Below are positions 55,001-64,000 of a DNA stretch of 64,000 nucleotides, one piece after another. Position 1 is the stretch's first letter. Every line of letters starts with the position of its first letter. The notes below the pieces were generated by a model that saw only the letters and a list, made by a program, of their open reading frames with translations, had not been told where the DNA came from and searched no databases. The translations under genes were made by a program, and so were the position numbers. This DNA comes from Buxus sempervirens (lineage: Eukaryota; Streptophyta; Magnoliopsida; Buxales; Buxaceae): contig OX387190.1 of the NCBI GenBank assembly GCA_947561395.2, forward strand, positions 29,320,858-29,384,857. The letters run 5' to 3'.

Positions 55001-57270
55001 GCTTTAGTAATTTGCTGACTGAGATGATTGCTTTCAGTTTCCCTCATATTATCATGGAAGGGATCTTGTCTGCATCATCTCTTTGGTAGTCTATGCCTAG
55101 AGTGGCTTTTGGATCATGTTGACATGGTGTGGCTTGGTAAGTCCTTGGCATCAACTGTGAATCTCTTGGTTACCTAGGTAGGCAGATGGTCCTGCTGATT
55201 TTCTTGCTAATAAGAGTGGGGGAGTGAATCAATGTACAGGGACAACCACGTATGGTAGCTGTTGTATGAGAAAGTATGGGCATTGTGTGTCAATTAGGGA
55301 TAGAACTTGTGACATATAAAGTAGAGACCTAGAGATGCACCTATAAGAAGGTGTGAGAGGATACATATTGAAAGGTGCAAGAGATCAAGAGGAAGACCTA
55401 AACTGACATGGATGGAGTTAATAAAACAAAACTTACATAAACATAAATTCATGGAGATATGATTTTTGATAGAATGGGATGGAGAGACAAGATTCTTGTC
55501 ATTGACCCCACTTTGGTGGGAAGTGGCTTCTATTGGTGATTTTGAATTCTAATCCTATATGTGACGAATTCAAACCTAGTTGAAAGATAATCCTACATTT
55601 TAGGCTGAAAACAGTGAAGCTCCTCATCCTTTCCTAAGTGGTGACTAAAGGTGATTCCATTACAGTTATCTTTATGTAACTGGAAATGGAAGGGTCACGA
55701 GATAAAAAATTTAAAGGAAATTCAATTTCAATTTCTTCTGAAAGATGTCCCCATTTCCTGATGCCAAGATTGGCTAATGATATGGCTTAGTAATTGAAAA
55801 GGGTGAGTGACTCTCGCTTTTATAATTGGTGATGCGTTGACTGTGTTATTTCGCTCTTGTATTCTCTCTCTCATGTAATTTAATTTCTTATTGATGGTAA
55901 AACTGATTGTTTTGAAGCATTTGACTGAAAAATAGTGCTTGGCTGACTTATTCAAATTCTTGAATGATGCTGATGACCTACTACCAAATTATAATTAAAA
56001 AAATAAGATCCCCTATTTCCAACCAAAAAAAAAAAAAACTGCTACCAAATCTGTCTTAGGATTTTATGAACCCATTTTGAACTTATCCATGTCTAAATTA
56101 GCCACTTTGGATAGTTACTGTTCAGAATTTAGTTTATGAACAATATTTTAGTTCTACTGATGTTAGTTAATTTTTCAAATTTCAGCATCATATAATACTT
56201 AGTTTCCTTAATATAACTTCAGTGGCTTAGAGATGCATGATATCCTCGTAACAACTGCTGATGCCTCTAACACAGTTGTGCTGATGCTTCTAACACAGTT
56301 GTTTCCTTGTAGGGTACTCAAGCACGAGAGAAAAATGAAATGCTTTTCCAACTGTTTGGTATCAGATATATTGAACTACCAGCTATGTTACGCCAAGGAT
56401 CTTCAGTTTACAAGGAAAAGGTTACTTTCTATCTCATCAAATGGAAAATATTTTGTCATCTGAGATTTTATTGTGGTGAACTTTGTAAACAACCTATAAA
56501 TGGCAATGCTGTAGACAAGATGAGATAACATGAAGGTGGGACCCAACATTTAATGGGTGTTATAGAACCCACCATTTGATCGGTGTTATCTAGGGCATTC
56601 CTTCAGTGAATGTTGACTAGTTTGGATTATCATTGACTTTGAATATATTGCATTGTTTTTGTGAGATAGATTCCCAAAGTTGGTATTAACATTTGCAGTT
56701 CTTCTATTGATTGAAATTTTACCAGAAATTAGAAAGCAAAGCTGACGTACATGCAGTGTTTACAGCCTAGGAGTTAGGAGAAACACTAGAAAACACCCAA
56801 CATCACTAAACAATACATAGCCTAAGAGAAGCCCTTGTTCATTCTTTGACCAGAAACTTATTCAGTCTCTTCTATCGATTCATGATGCTTTGTTAATTGC
56901 TCAACTTCTTGATTTTTTTTTCTTAATGAACGATGAAAGATGTATGAATTCAGAAAGGTAGGATTGCTCAACTTCTTGATTGGAATTCCCTCTTTGTAAA
57001 CAGTAGTTTTTCTTACTTCATTTCTACATTTTATGCCCAAATTTTTTTTTCCATACAGACGTATATTTAATGTCATATCCAAACATTCAGCAGGACAAGG
57101 CAATTATGCACAATGAAGTTCAAGATCTTAATGAGAGATCTGGTGAGAAAGTGGTTGTAGCCCATTGTAATATAATTGATCCAAGATTTTGGGAAGCGCA
57201 TCCAGAGATCCTAGATGAGAGGCCTCAAGTACTGCGATGCCCCCTTGATGGTAATTCTCTTCCTAGCTAA
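43077..57270 (+). CDS. THG1: tRNA-His guanylyltransferase with two tandem THG1 domains
   Basis: Thirteen coding exons: 43077-43180, 43318-43449, 43551-43595, 44083-44252, 44411-44496, 46649-46756, 47902-48158, 52246-52377, 52471-52515, 53952-54121, 54288-54373, 56313-56420 and 57091-57270, giving 540 residues. The enzyme adds G(-1) to the 5' end of tRNA-His, the identity element for histidyl-tRNA synthetase. Domain 1 has IDGCNFHRF (Asp29) and SDEYS (Asp76, Glu77); domain 2 has IDGCHFHRF (Asp295) and SDEYS (Asp342, Glu343), so the metal-binding carboxylates are present twice. Both have KWKEFF and HINN-Y-T-C-W motifs. The Arg after Asp-Gly in the human enzyme is Cys in both. Plants are known to have this two-domain form (Arabidopsis ICA1/THG1). 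The last exon could instead splice onward after GATG at 57250 to a short exon near 60710; both give similar C-termini. Confidence 0.93.
44565..44608 (+). repeat. Partial duplication of exon 5 end with donor site
   Basis: AAGCACATGAAACATTAAAGG and the following bases repeat the last 20 bp of guanylyltransferase exon 5 plus the first bases of its intron (44477-44515). The copy includes a usable-looking GT donor 90 bp downstream of the real one. Confidence 0.65.
44990..45490. repeat. Dispersed repeat in intron 5 of the guanylyltransferase gene
   Basis: GTGTCGGGTGTGGGTACGTG at 45040 and the opposite-sense CCCATGTCGTGTCGTGTTAG at 45420 resemble the inverted GTGTCG-type sequences frequent in plant genomes. 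A run of 12 C lies at 45224-45235. The ends are not resolved. Confidence 0.4.
49590..50260 (+). mobile_element. Old LINE remnant in intron 7
   Basis: Translation with several stops reads KIGFFMWTVVLGKILTSGNL, then QLPNRCMMCKDQVGMVDYLL, then IHCNVAHAI, matching residue for residue the intact zinc-binding reverse-transcriptase region of the neighbouring LINE at 50416. It is the same family but older. Confidence 0.7.
50416..51732 (+). mobile_element. 5'-truncated LINE in intron 7
   Basis: A 381-codon open frame (50422-51567) encodes the C-terminal part of a plant L1-type ORF2: IERLEKIQRDFLWAGWED, KKEGGLGNWNLCLFNQALLA, FKLGKGDGIKFWHDPWCG and the zinc-binding region KIGFFMWIAVLDKL...CVLCKSNLETVNHLLIHC. 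It lacks the endonuclease and most of the reverse transcriptase. The 3' end is ATTACCGATAAAAA. Short imperfect target repeats (AATTAATCCAAA before, AATTAATGCAAA after) fit. The open frame shows a young insertion; it is in the sense orientation of the host gene. Confidence 0.85.
53528..53720 (+). repeat. Imperfect tandem duplication of about 100 bp
   Basis: GACTGGACACTCAC, then CTCCAAATTGTAGCTATTAA and GCAGTTTGAAAATTAAGAA, occur twice in order; the second copy lacks about 15 bp. It lies in intron 9 of the guanylyltransferase gene. Confidence 0.8.
54770..55560 (+). mobile_element. Degraded LINE remnants in intron 11
   Basis: Frames interrupted by stops read ADGPADFLANKSGGVN near 55190 (end of an RNase H domain) and RSRGRPKLTWMELIKQNLHK near 55390, then TPLWWEVASIG, the tail seen on some plant reverse-transcriptase ORFs. 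They may be two different elements. Ends are not resolved. Confidence 0.6.
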
Positions 57271-57739
57271 CAAATTATAAGAATTTTAGGTGGAGTTTTG
57301 TAAAAACATTTTTAACAGGACAAGGCCAGAGACCTTTTTGTATTATTGAAGGTTATTTGACATTATAGTGTTACATCTATTTGTGTGTATTTGTGTTTAT
57401 ACGTATATTAGTTAAGGAAGAAGAATATATAGAAGGGGAACAGATGAGAAAATATGAAACCCAAAAGAACACAGGAAAACACCCCTACAATAGTTGAAAA
57501 CACGGGCAGACCTGCCACTCCTACTCTTCCCTACTACAACATTAACAACATTCTTAAAGACTTGTTCCTTATCTCCTATGACCCTTGAAGCATCTCGGTT
57601 GGCAGAATACCTTTAAGCATGTCTTGCCTTCTTGGTCCTGTCTTAGCTAATTCACCAGTCATTTCCTTTGCAGATCTCAGAGCTTGTTTGAACGTGCTTT
57701 ATCTGGTGTGTTTCAGCTAGTGCCTAGGATGACATGAGC
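57271..57739. other. Downstream of the guanylyltransferase stop, nothing recognised
   Basis: This includes the 3' UTR if the gene ends at 57270, or intron if it splices to 60.7 kb. No gene or clear repeat is seen. Confidence 0.45.
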
Positions 57740-58740
57740 ATAGTTCCTCCTCCATCTAGATGAGCGTCATACTAGAATCCCATTCTACAACCAGATTTTG
57801 GAAGCCTTTACTTTGTGCCATATTTAACCCCATGAAGAGGGATAGGAGCTTTGCCTGACTATAATTGCCTTCACCTATGGGAGCATTATAATCATATAAA
57901 AAGGAAGCCTTGCAATCTCTAAAAATTCCTCCAATATTTGAAGGGCCTGAGTTCTCTATTGAACATTCATTAAAAGTGCCCCTTTGATTGGGAGAATCCA
58001 CCGTGTAATGGTGGGTTTTTTTCCAGAAGAGGATTTGCAGATTGTGCACTGATGGTCTCAAATACTGCTTTAATAGGGGTTATGGTTTCAACAAAGTCTC
58101 TTATTCTGTTCTACATGCCATAGTATGGCTTGAAATAGTAGCCAATATATATAATACATGTACTTACCAATGAGGGCATTAGTATTACAAACTAGATGGA
58201 GAGCTCAATAGAATTTTGAAGAAAAAATTTCAGAATCCCGCCAAAGCTCAAGCCAGAATCTGATAGAAGCACCTGAGCCCAAGCTAAAGTGAACCTGTGA
58301 GTAAAAAGAGTGGGGTAGCTAGAACACACGGCCTTCCAAGGGCACTTTCCAATGGTTAAGCCTCTGCTACTATCATTCCATATGTTATATGCAATGACAA
58401 ATTTACTTACTATTTCTTGTTACTAGAAACTATTACTGTCATTGTTGAAGCACCAAAGTCATTTAGCCAAAAGTGCTGAGTTCTTGGCAGAACCATGCCC
58501 TAAACTGATCGCTCCTTTCTATTTAGCTATACAGACAACTTGCCACTTAACCAATGATCTTTCTTGAAGCCTGCCCCTTCCCATAGGAAATTCCTTTGGA
58601 CTTTCTCAATGGTATTTACCACTTTCTTGGGCATCTTGAGCATTGACCTGTAATATACCTGGAGATTTGCAAGATTAGGGTGATTCTTCCACAGAAAGAC
58701 AGGGAGTTTCTATTCCAAGAGGCTAGTCTTTTTTTTTTCC
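57740..58740 (-). mobile_element. LINE fragment, antisense
   Basis: On the minus strand, 58740-58560 reads YYRSMLKMPKKVVNTIEKVQ followed by RNFLWEGAGFKK, the end of a plant LINE reverse transcriptase. 58061-57756 reads GGIFRDCKASFLYDYNAPIG, then AKLLSLFMGLNMAQSKGFQ and VVEWDSS, an RNase H domain. The part between is decayed. Confidence 0.75.
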
Positions 58741-59848
58741 TTTTAACTCTCTATAAGATTGGTTCCCAAAAGGTCAGATTCCTGGGGGAACCCTCAGAAG
58801 CAAACGTGGATAGGACATTGACCAAGAACCTACTGAGCAGCTTATAATAGTGTTTCTGCCTCTTCCAGATTTTTCCCAACTCTCATGTTTCTTCCATACT
58901 CTTCACTGAATTAGATTTTATTTATATTTTCAATATGATTTTATTCAATTTTATAATTAATATAGGGGAGCAGTTTTATAATCACTACTAGTATTTATTT
59001 ATTTATTTTTTAAGTAATTAAGCACATGACTGTAAAACAACCATTCTCTGCTATGATTGTCAATAACATTTTAGTTCTATCATCATTATGGCTGCAAATG
59101 GATGTTGGAACTGGATTTATGTGCCAATGCAACTAGTTGGGATGAAGTTATTTTCTGGTTGTTGTAATTGCGGTTCTATGACTGGACATGTTATGTTAAG
59201 CCTTGAGTATCATTATGTGCAGTTAATTTGTTTTCATTGCTTATAACTTCATACTTTTAAGGGTTTCAAATGTACCATTTATCTTTCTTGACCTTTTACA
59301 TGGATTTGGCAGCATCCCAAGTGAATCACATCTCTACTATGTAGATTCCAATCCTAGCATGGATTTGCCATAGACCAGGTGAAATTTGGTTGTTTGTCAA
59401 GTAAAAAAGTATAGGAATTCTAGAAAGTACTTTTAAGGTTCTGGTTGATTGAGCCAGTTGTTGAGAATACCAAGAACCAAATGAGATAAATAACCTTTAT
59501 CTTTGCTAACAATTACAATCATGTTTAAAATAATTCCATATGCCTCTTGCAACTGTAAAATCATAGTATCGGACCTGCAAGCAAATACTTCCATATAGAT
59601 TAATATATGTACTTGGTTTTTTAAATTGTTCTCTTGGTTTTAACCTACAGCATATATATTAATGTGCCTAAATTATAGTCCTTGAACCCTACTCTGGGGG
59701 TTTTCAAAACTGACACCCACTTACTTTGTTGGGTTTGATACTAGGATCCATATGAAGGTAGTTAAGCTTTCTTAAATAAGCCAACGTTGTATTTTTTTTT
59801 TCTTTTTACTAAAGCCTTTTGAATTCAGAATTTTATAAATAGCATTAA
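58741..59848. other. AT-rich stretch, nothing recognised
   Basis: This may extend the antisense LINE to about 58900; the rest has no coding signal or clear repeat on either strand. Confidence 0.45.
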
Positions 59849-60265
59849 GGCTTCGTTTGGAACCTTGGATTGTGGGAGAAAAAGGGGATAAAAAAGGGAG
59901 AGTTGCTGGGGGAAGCACTTTTCTTGTTTGGTTGGAAGAACTGAGGAAAGGGATTAGTGATAAAATTTGTTGAAAAAATTCTCTTCAGTGATCAAGACCT
60001 CTCTCTCCCAAAGGGTAAAGATCCTGAAATGAAATAAAAGAAAGATAATTTCTTTTATTCTCTACTCATTATCTCTTTTATTGGCATCAACCTACCTTGC
60101 CATTAAGCATGAAATATTAAAATTGTCAAGAATCATCAAATTTATCTTTCTTCTCTGTAATTATTATTTTATTCGAACGCTTAAAAGGAAATACAAATCA
60201 TTTCTTTTCTTTCGATATTTTGTTTTCTTTTCTTTCTTTCCATATCCAAGCTTCCAAACGTAGCC
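59849..60265. mobile_element. Tourist-type (PIF/Harbinger) MITE
   Basis: The ends GGCTTCGTTTGGAA and TTCCAAACGTAGCC are inverted repeats. TAA is duplicated at 59846-59848 and 60266-60268. The 417-bp size and TWA target site fit a Tourist MITE. Confidence 0.85.
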
Positions 60266-61479
60266 TAAATTTTTTAAGAGGGAACTCAGGAAAGTATTGT
60301 GTGGCTACTTATATACGAAACATTGGCCTCTATGAGCAATATGAGGTCTGAACACTTGTGAAATATATTGTTAGTTCATTGCCACTAAGCTAGCCTAAAA
60401 TTCCATGATCAAAATGCAGCATGGATGGATGATTTTATCATTTCCAGACTTGCATACTAATCTTCACATGCATTCAGAACTCATTTGCTGATTACTTATC
60501 ACTGTATTAATGTGTATGTATTAAGTTTTATTGTTATCATTATTTTTCTCAATGTGCTGCTTCAATTACTTATAACTGTATTAATGTGTATGTAAAACTC
60601 TCAATCATCATCTTGTGAGAGGTAATCATGTTGAATGAAGTTAATTTTTTTTATCATTTTTTATTATTCTGACCATTGATTATGTTTATAATTTTTTCTT
60701 TTTGGGCAGTTTCAGCTATATAATTAGAAGAGTATCCGACCTGGGTGTCGAAAGACAAAGTTCATCAGGTTCCTCGTTCTTGTGCGTTCTGAACTCCAGG
60801 CTTCTGAGATAAGTGTAGATTTATTACAAGTTTCAAGGTCTGGAAAACCTACAGAACTAGGATCAAATCCCTCAGAATGTAGGAGTCTTCAGATGAAATC
60901 AAGCTGTAAAGTTGATTTCAAAATCAACAATGGCTTGAGAAACAGAGAAACAAAGCATTCCATTCCGAGGCTGCCATGACCAAGCTGTTGAGGAAGTAGA
61001 ATCAGAGGCTAGCAGATGATACCAGTTCTACCATGTCTATTGCTGCAACGTGAAAACACATGCCAATGTAGCAATACAGAGTTAAAGATATTCACATAAC
61101 AAATGCAAAAAAATCTAATTTAAGATTGAAACTGTACAATATTTAAGATCTCTACACTTTTTGGTCCCTAGCTTCATTCATTGGCATTTATATTTTGATT
61201 TTATTTATTGATTTGCTGGTTTTTTACTCTGTTCGAAATTGAAATTGATTCGTTTGAGCTCTTGGTAAATGAAACCGTAGTTGAATCGAGCTGACGCTGG
61301 ACCTAATTGTCAGGGAGTCGAGCATTTTGATGCAGCTGTGCGTTTGGAAGCAGGATCACGACGTGTTTGGGTTGTTAGAAGGAAAGCTTGTCTTTACGCA
61401 ACTTGAACGTTTTGTTGAGAGACCTTACAAGAGTGTGGAAGCAGGATCATGATTTTGGATTTCACATTAGAAGGCGACT
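60266..61479. other. Possible 3' UTR of the guanylyltransferase gene, then intergenic
   Basis: A polypyrimidine tract and GGGCAG acceptor at about 60710 precede less AT-rich sequence (60715-61020) that looks exonic. Joined to the GATG at 57247-57250 it would give a short alternative C-terminus ending at a TAA nine bases into the new exon. A 65-codon ORF at 60782 has no recognised similarity. Confidence 0.35.
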
Positions 61480-61808
61480 CTAGTTCTCATTGACCTGCTA
61501 TCTCATCCTATCCTCATGAAGAGTTTCCATGGAAAATCAGTGGTATAATGATGAGTTGAAAGAGCTCTGTTCTCGTTTTCAATCGGTTCGTTTCTCACAT
61601 TGTCTAAGAGAAGCCAACCAAATCGCTGACATGCTGGCAATTTCGCTTTAGATAGTTTCTCTTGTGTTTGGCTCTTGTGTTTGGCTACATGGCGCCCCCT
61701 ACCCCTCATGTATTTCTTCTTCTTTATCTGCTGATGGTCATGGTGTATCCTTCCTTCCTACGGGATTTTTATTTTTAATATATTGTGTGCTGCCTACCAA
61801 AAAAAAAG
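61480..61808 (+). mobile_element. LINE 3' end
   Basis: The frame reads WYNDELKELCSRFQSVRFSH followed by CLREANQIADMLAIS, the end of a LINE RNase H domain, then a 3' UTR and a run of A at 61799-61808. The upstream boundary and target repeats were not resolved. Confidence 0.7.
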
Positions 61809-62589
61809 TGTGTTAGCCATGGCTCCTTTGGGCCCTGGAGCTGAATTTTTGCCCTAAAGCAATTTATTGATGTACTTTTGGTGGTCAGTACTGAGAAGCG
61901 GAAAGGAAAAAAAATGTGTGCGCCCTTTAAAATATTTTGGAAAATGTTTTTTTTTTTGGGCAACTAGGGCAAAAGCACGTGCTAAAAGAATTAAATAAGT
62001 GGATGCAATTAATTGAGAGAAAAAAAAAGTATTAAAGGAAATTTTGTAGAATAGTAGTTATATCTGTAAGGATATAAAAGTAAATAGAATTAAAAATAAA
62101 GGACATTTTGGATAATATAAGATAGTTATATAAGTGTTAAGTTAGTTAAGGGTACAGTTAGTTAAGGAGAGATGAAAGTGAATATAATAAACCAACAATT
62201 TAGGTATCAACTAGAATAGACTGTTATAAGTGTAAGTTTAAGGGGAGATAGAAGTGTATAATAAAAAGGTGGGTTGGCTTCATATAATAATATAGATATA
62301 CCAACAGAATTCTGCTTACAGGGGAAAAAAATACAGAATTCTTGAAGCTCAGATTGCACCCTAACTTCAAATTACACCAACTTAACATAAAGTTATCAAA
62401 AAGAAATCCAGCTTAAACAATCTTTGGAGGACTGGTCATGATAACTTCTGGGTCATCCATGAAGGATGCTACAAAAACAAGTGCATGGATCTTCAGGAAA
62501 CAATATATATATATATATATACATATATAATTATATATAATCTTAAAGTCATGTGTACTCTTGAGGCAAAAAAACTGATCTCCATTCCA
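61809..62589. other. Intergenic with AT microsatellite
   Basis: No gene recognised. An (AT)n run lies at 62503-62532. 62340-62589 is presumably the 3' UTR of the minus-strand dehydrogenase. Confidence 0.5.
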
Positions 62590-64000
62590 TCAAGAAAAAT
62601 TACACATGCCATGGAGACTTTCCATAATGGAGTCTATAGAAGCATGAGAGCCCTTGGTTCCCAAAAGTGGCAAGTGCTTTGGTGCTTCTGTGCGATCAAA
62701 ATAAAATGCACCTGATACCAGTTTTTCTTTTGGCTGTAAAGCTAACCAAACAATCGTATCAGCACCTTCCTCGCTTGTCCTCAGCTTTCCTGATAATCTG
62801 GAAAGTACCAGATTGAGTTATAAAAGAATAACAGGATTCAATATGGCATGAACGAATTCAGAAGAGAATTCCCTTACGATTTGTTAAAATCAGGCAAGCT
62901 TTTGGCAACACCTGGTGTTGCAGCCCAACCTGGGTGCATTGAATAGAATCCAACCCCTCTGTTACTGTATTTTTCAGCCCACTTTTCGGTTAGTGCAACC
63001 TGAGGGGAGAAAAGGAAAAGAAAATGTCTATGTTAGACATGAAAGCTATCTATTTACATTTTTATTTTCAATCCAAATCAAAGATTTTGATCTATTTCAT
63101 AAATTTTCAAAAAATAAAAATAAAAAATAATTTTTTTACAGATGCATATGCTGAGTCTTTCATCCCTGACACTAACATTTTCTAGTGCTTCACCAACATT
63201 TATTGAACTATGCTAAATCCTCACCACATGGATCCCAAACTGTTAAAAGTTGCAAGATGTCTTAAAGCTTTTTAAATTAGTGTTTAAGCTTTTGTAACTA
63301 ATATATAAAAAGCTAGACAGATAAATGGCATAGAACCAATGCTGTAAAAACAGGGCCAAAGAGTGATCCAACAAGGGAGATGGATTGGTTCAGTTTGACT
63401 TCTGGATCAATCTAGGTTAACTTAAGTGACATGACAAATATTTGGAAAGAGGAAGAATAAGATGAGGAAGAGAGCTAGTTCAGCTGCACAGATCATCCTG
63501 GTCATAGCAGGTAAGCTGGTCTTTACCTCATATTAACTAAAGTTTAAGTAAGCCCATTTTAAGGGTGGAATTCAGGTCAACCCTCTGCATAATATTAGTT
63601 TGTTTCGAGCATACTGTTGTACCCCATCAAAGAACCCTCTGCATACTGGTCTTTACCTCAATCGTCTGGTCTGGTCCAGGCTTTAGAACACTTTTTTAAT
63701 AAAAGAACCCTCTGCATAATATTAGTTTACTTACCTGAATTCGTTTGTTTCGAGCATACTGTTGTACCCCGTCAAAATTTCTTTCACTAAACTGCACCAA
63801 AATAGCAAGGTCAGAAGTTAACACTTATTTAATAGTAAGATCAAAGGATGACAAAGACAAATGACCAATCATTTACCTGTAGATCATTGGTCAGGGGAGC
63901 TAAGTACATTCCACCAGAAGAGACAGTAATGACTCGGGCATCAGGTGCTGCTTTCTCCAACAATGGCAACATCAGCTCTGTCATAGCATATGTTCCCAAT
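62590..64000 (-). CDS. DHRS12-like short-chain dehydrogenase/reductase, C-terminal part
   Basis: Four exons on the minus strand, >64000-63877, 63791-63735, 62999-62878 and 62797-62590, join in frame; the N-terminal half with the Rossmann glycine motif is outside the window. The visible part carries the SDR catalytic Ser region (VITVSSGGMYLAP) and the YxxxK motif (YARNK in QQYARNKRIQ), followed by ALTEKWAEKY, FYSMHPGWAATPGV and EEGADTIVWLAL. This pattern matches dehydrogenase/reductase family member 12 proteins, NAD(P)-dependent oxidoreductases with no firmly known substrate. The C-terminus (PKHLPLLGTKGSH...) is typical in length. The introns have correct GT-AG ends. One intron contains a stray partial copy of the YARNK exon (63598-63631). 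Confidence 0.92.
63581..63632 (-). repeat. Partial copy of an SDR exon within the adjoining intron
   Basis: CCCTCTGCATAATATTAGTTT and then GTTTCGAGCATACTGTTGTA repeat 63708-63728 and 63746-63770, but without the intervening donor site and four codons. The copy lies between the YARNK exon and the following exon in transcription order. With neither splice site, it should not be included in mRNA. Confidence 0.75.

Noticed and set aside
57756-58061. 101-codon minus-strand ORF as a gene
   Set aside because: It is the RNase H part of a degraded antisense LINE.

Overview
The window is nuclear DNA of a eudicot plant. It is AT-rich, its genes carry GT-AG introns, it has a non-RD receptor kinase pair and the plant-type tRNA-His guanylyltransferase with two tandem domains, and it is full of plant transposons (hAT, PIF/Harbinger, Mutator-like, LINE, SINE, solo LTRs). 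I do not try to name the species. No database search was possible, so all identities rest on motifs and on comparing the window with itself.

Layout. Positions 1-2193 are the 5' part of an hAT transposon on the minus strand, with a transposase ORF running off the window and a very GC-rich palindromic subterminal block. From 2.5 to 40.3 kb lies a decayed array of choline kinase copies: 5' exon fragment (2548-3397), 3' exon fragment (17885-19740), exon 6-7 remnant (23335-24180), exon 7 remnant (26065-26500), one intact gene (CDS 33590-38805, seven coding exons, 356 residues) and a scrambled copy (39345-40320). Sequence normally found downstream of the gene is repeated with the copies. Between the first two fragments sits a tandem pair of intact subfamily-XII-like LRR receptor kinases (7587-10758 and 14635-17806), with a lone first exon of a tryptophan aminotransferase-related gene (12024-12301, minus) between them.

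From 20.7 to 32.2 kb there is no intact gene. It is a stack of duplicated intergenic repeat with transposons nested in it; several insertions can be proved because another copy still shows the empty site. From 43.1 to 57.3 kb lies the tRNA-His guanylyltransferase gene on the plus strand (13 coding exons, 540 residues as modelled). Its two catalytic domains repeat the same exon lengths, and its introns hold LINE remnants. From 57.3 to 62.6 kb there are LINE debris, a Tourist-type MITE and a possible 3' UTR. From 62590 to the end the 3' exons of a DHRS12-like short-chain dehydrogenase run on the minus strand.

The genes do not form a pathway. The receptor kinases are candidate immune receptors, choline kinase starts phosphatidylcholine synthesis by the Kennedy route, the guanylyltransferase matures tRNA-His, and the dehydrogenase is an oxidoreductase of unknown substrate. 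The strongest content is evolutionary: a choline kinase copy separated by a receptor-kinase cassette, an exon-by-exon internal duplication in the guanylyltransferase gene, and precise nested insertion events. I found no convincing new biological system.
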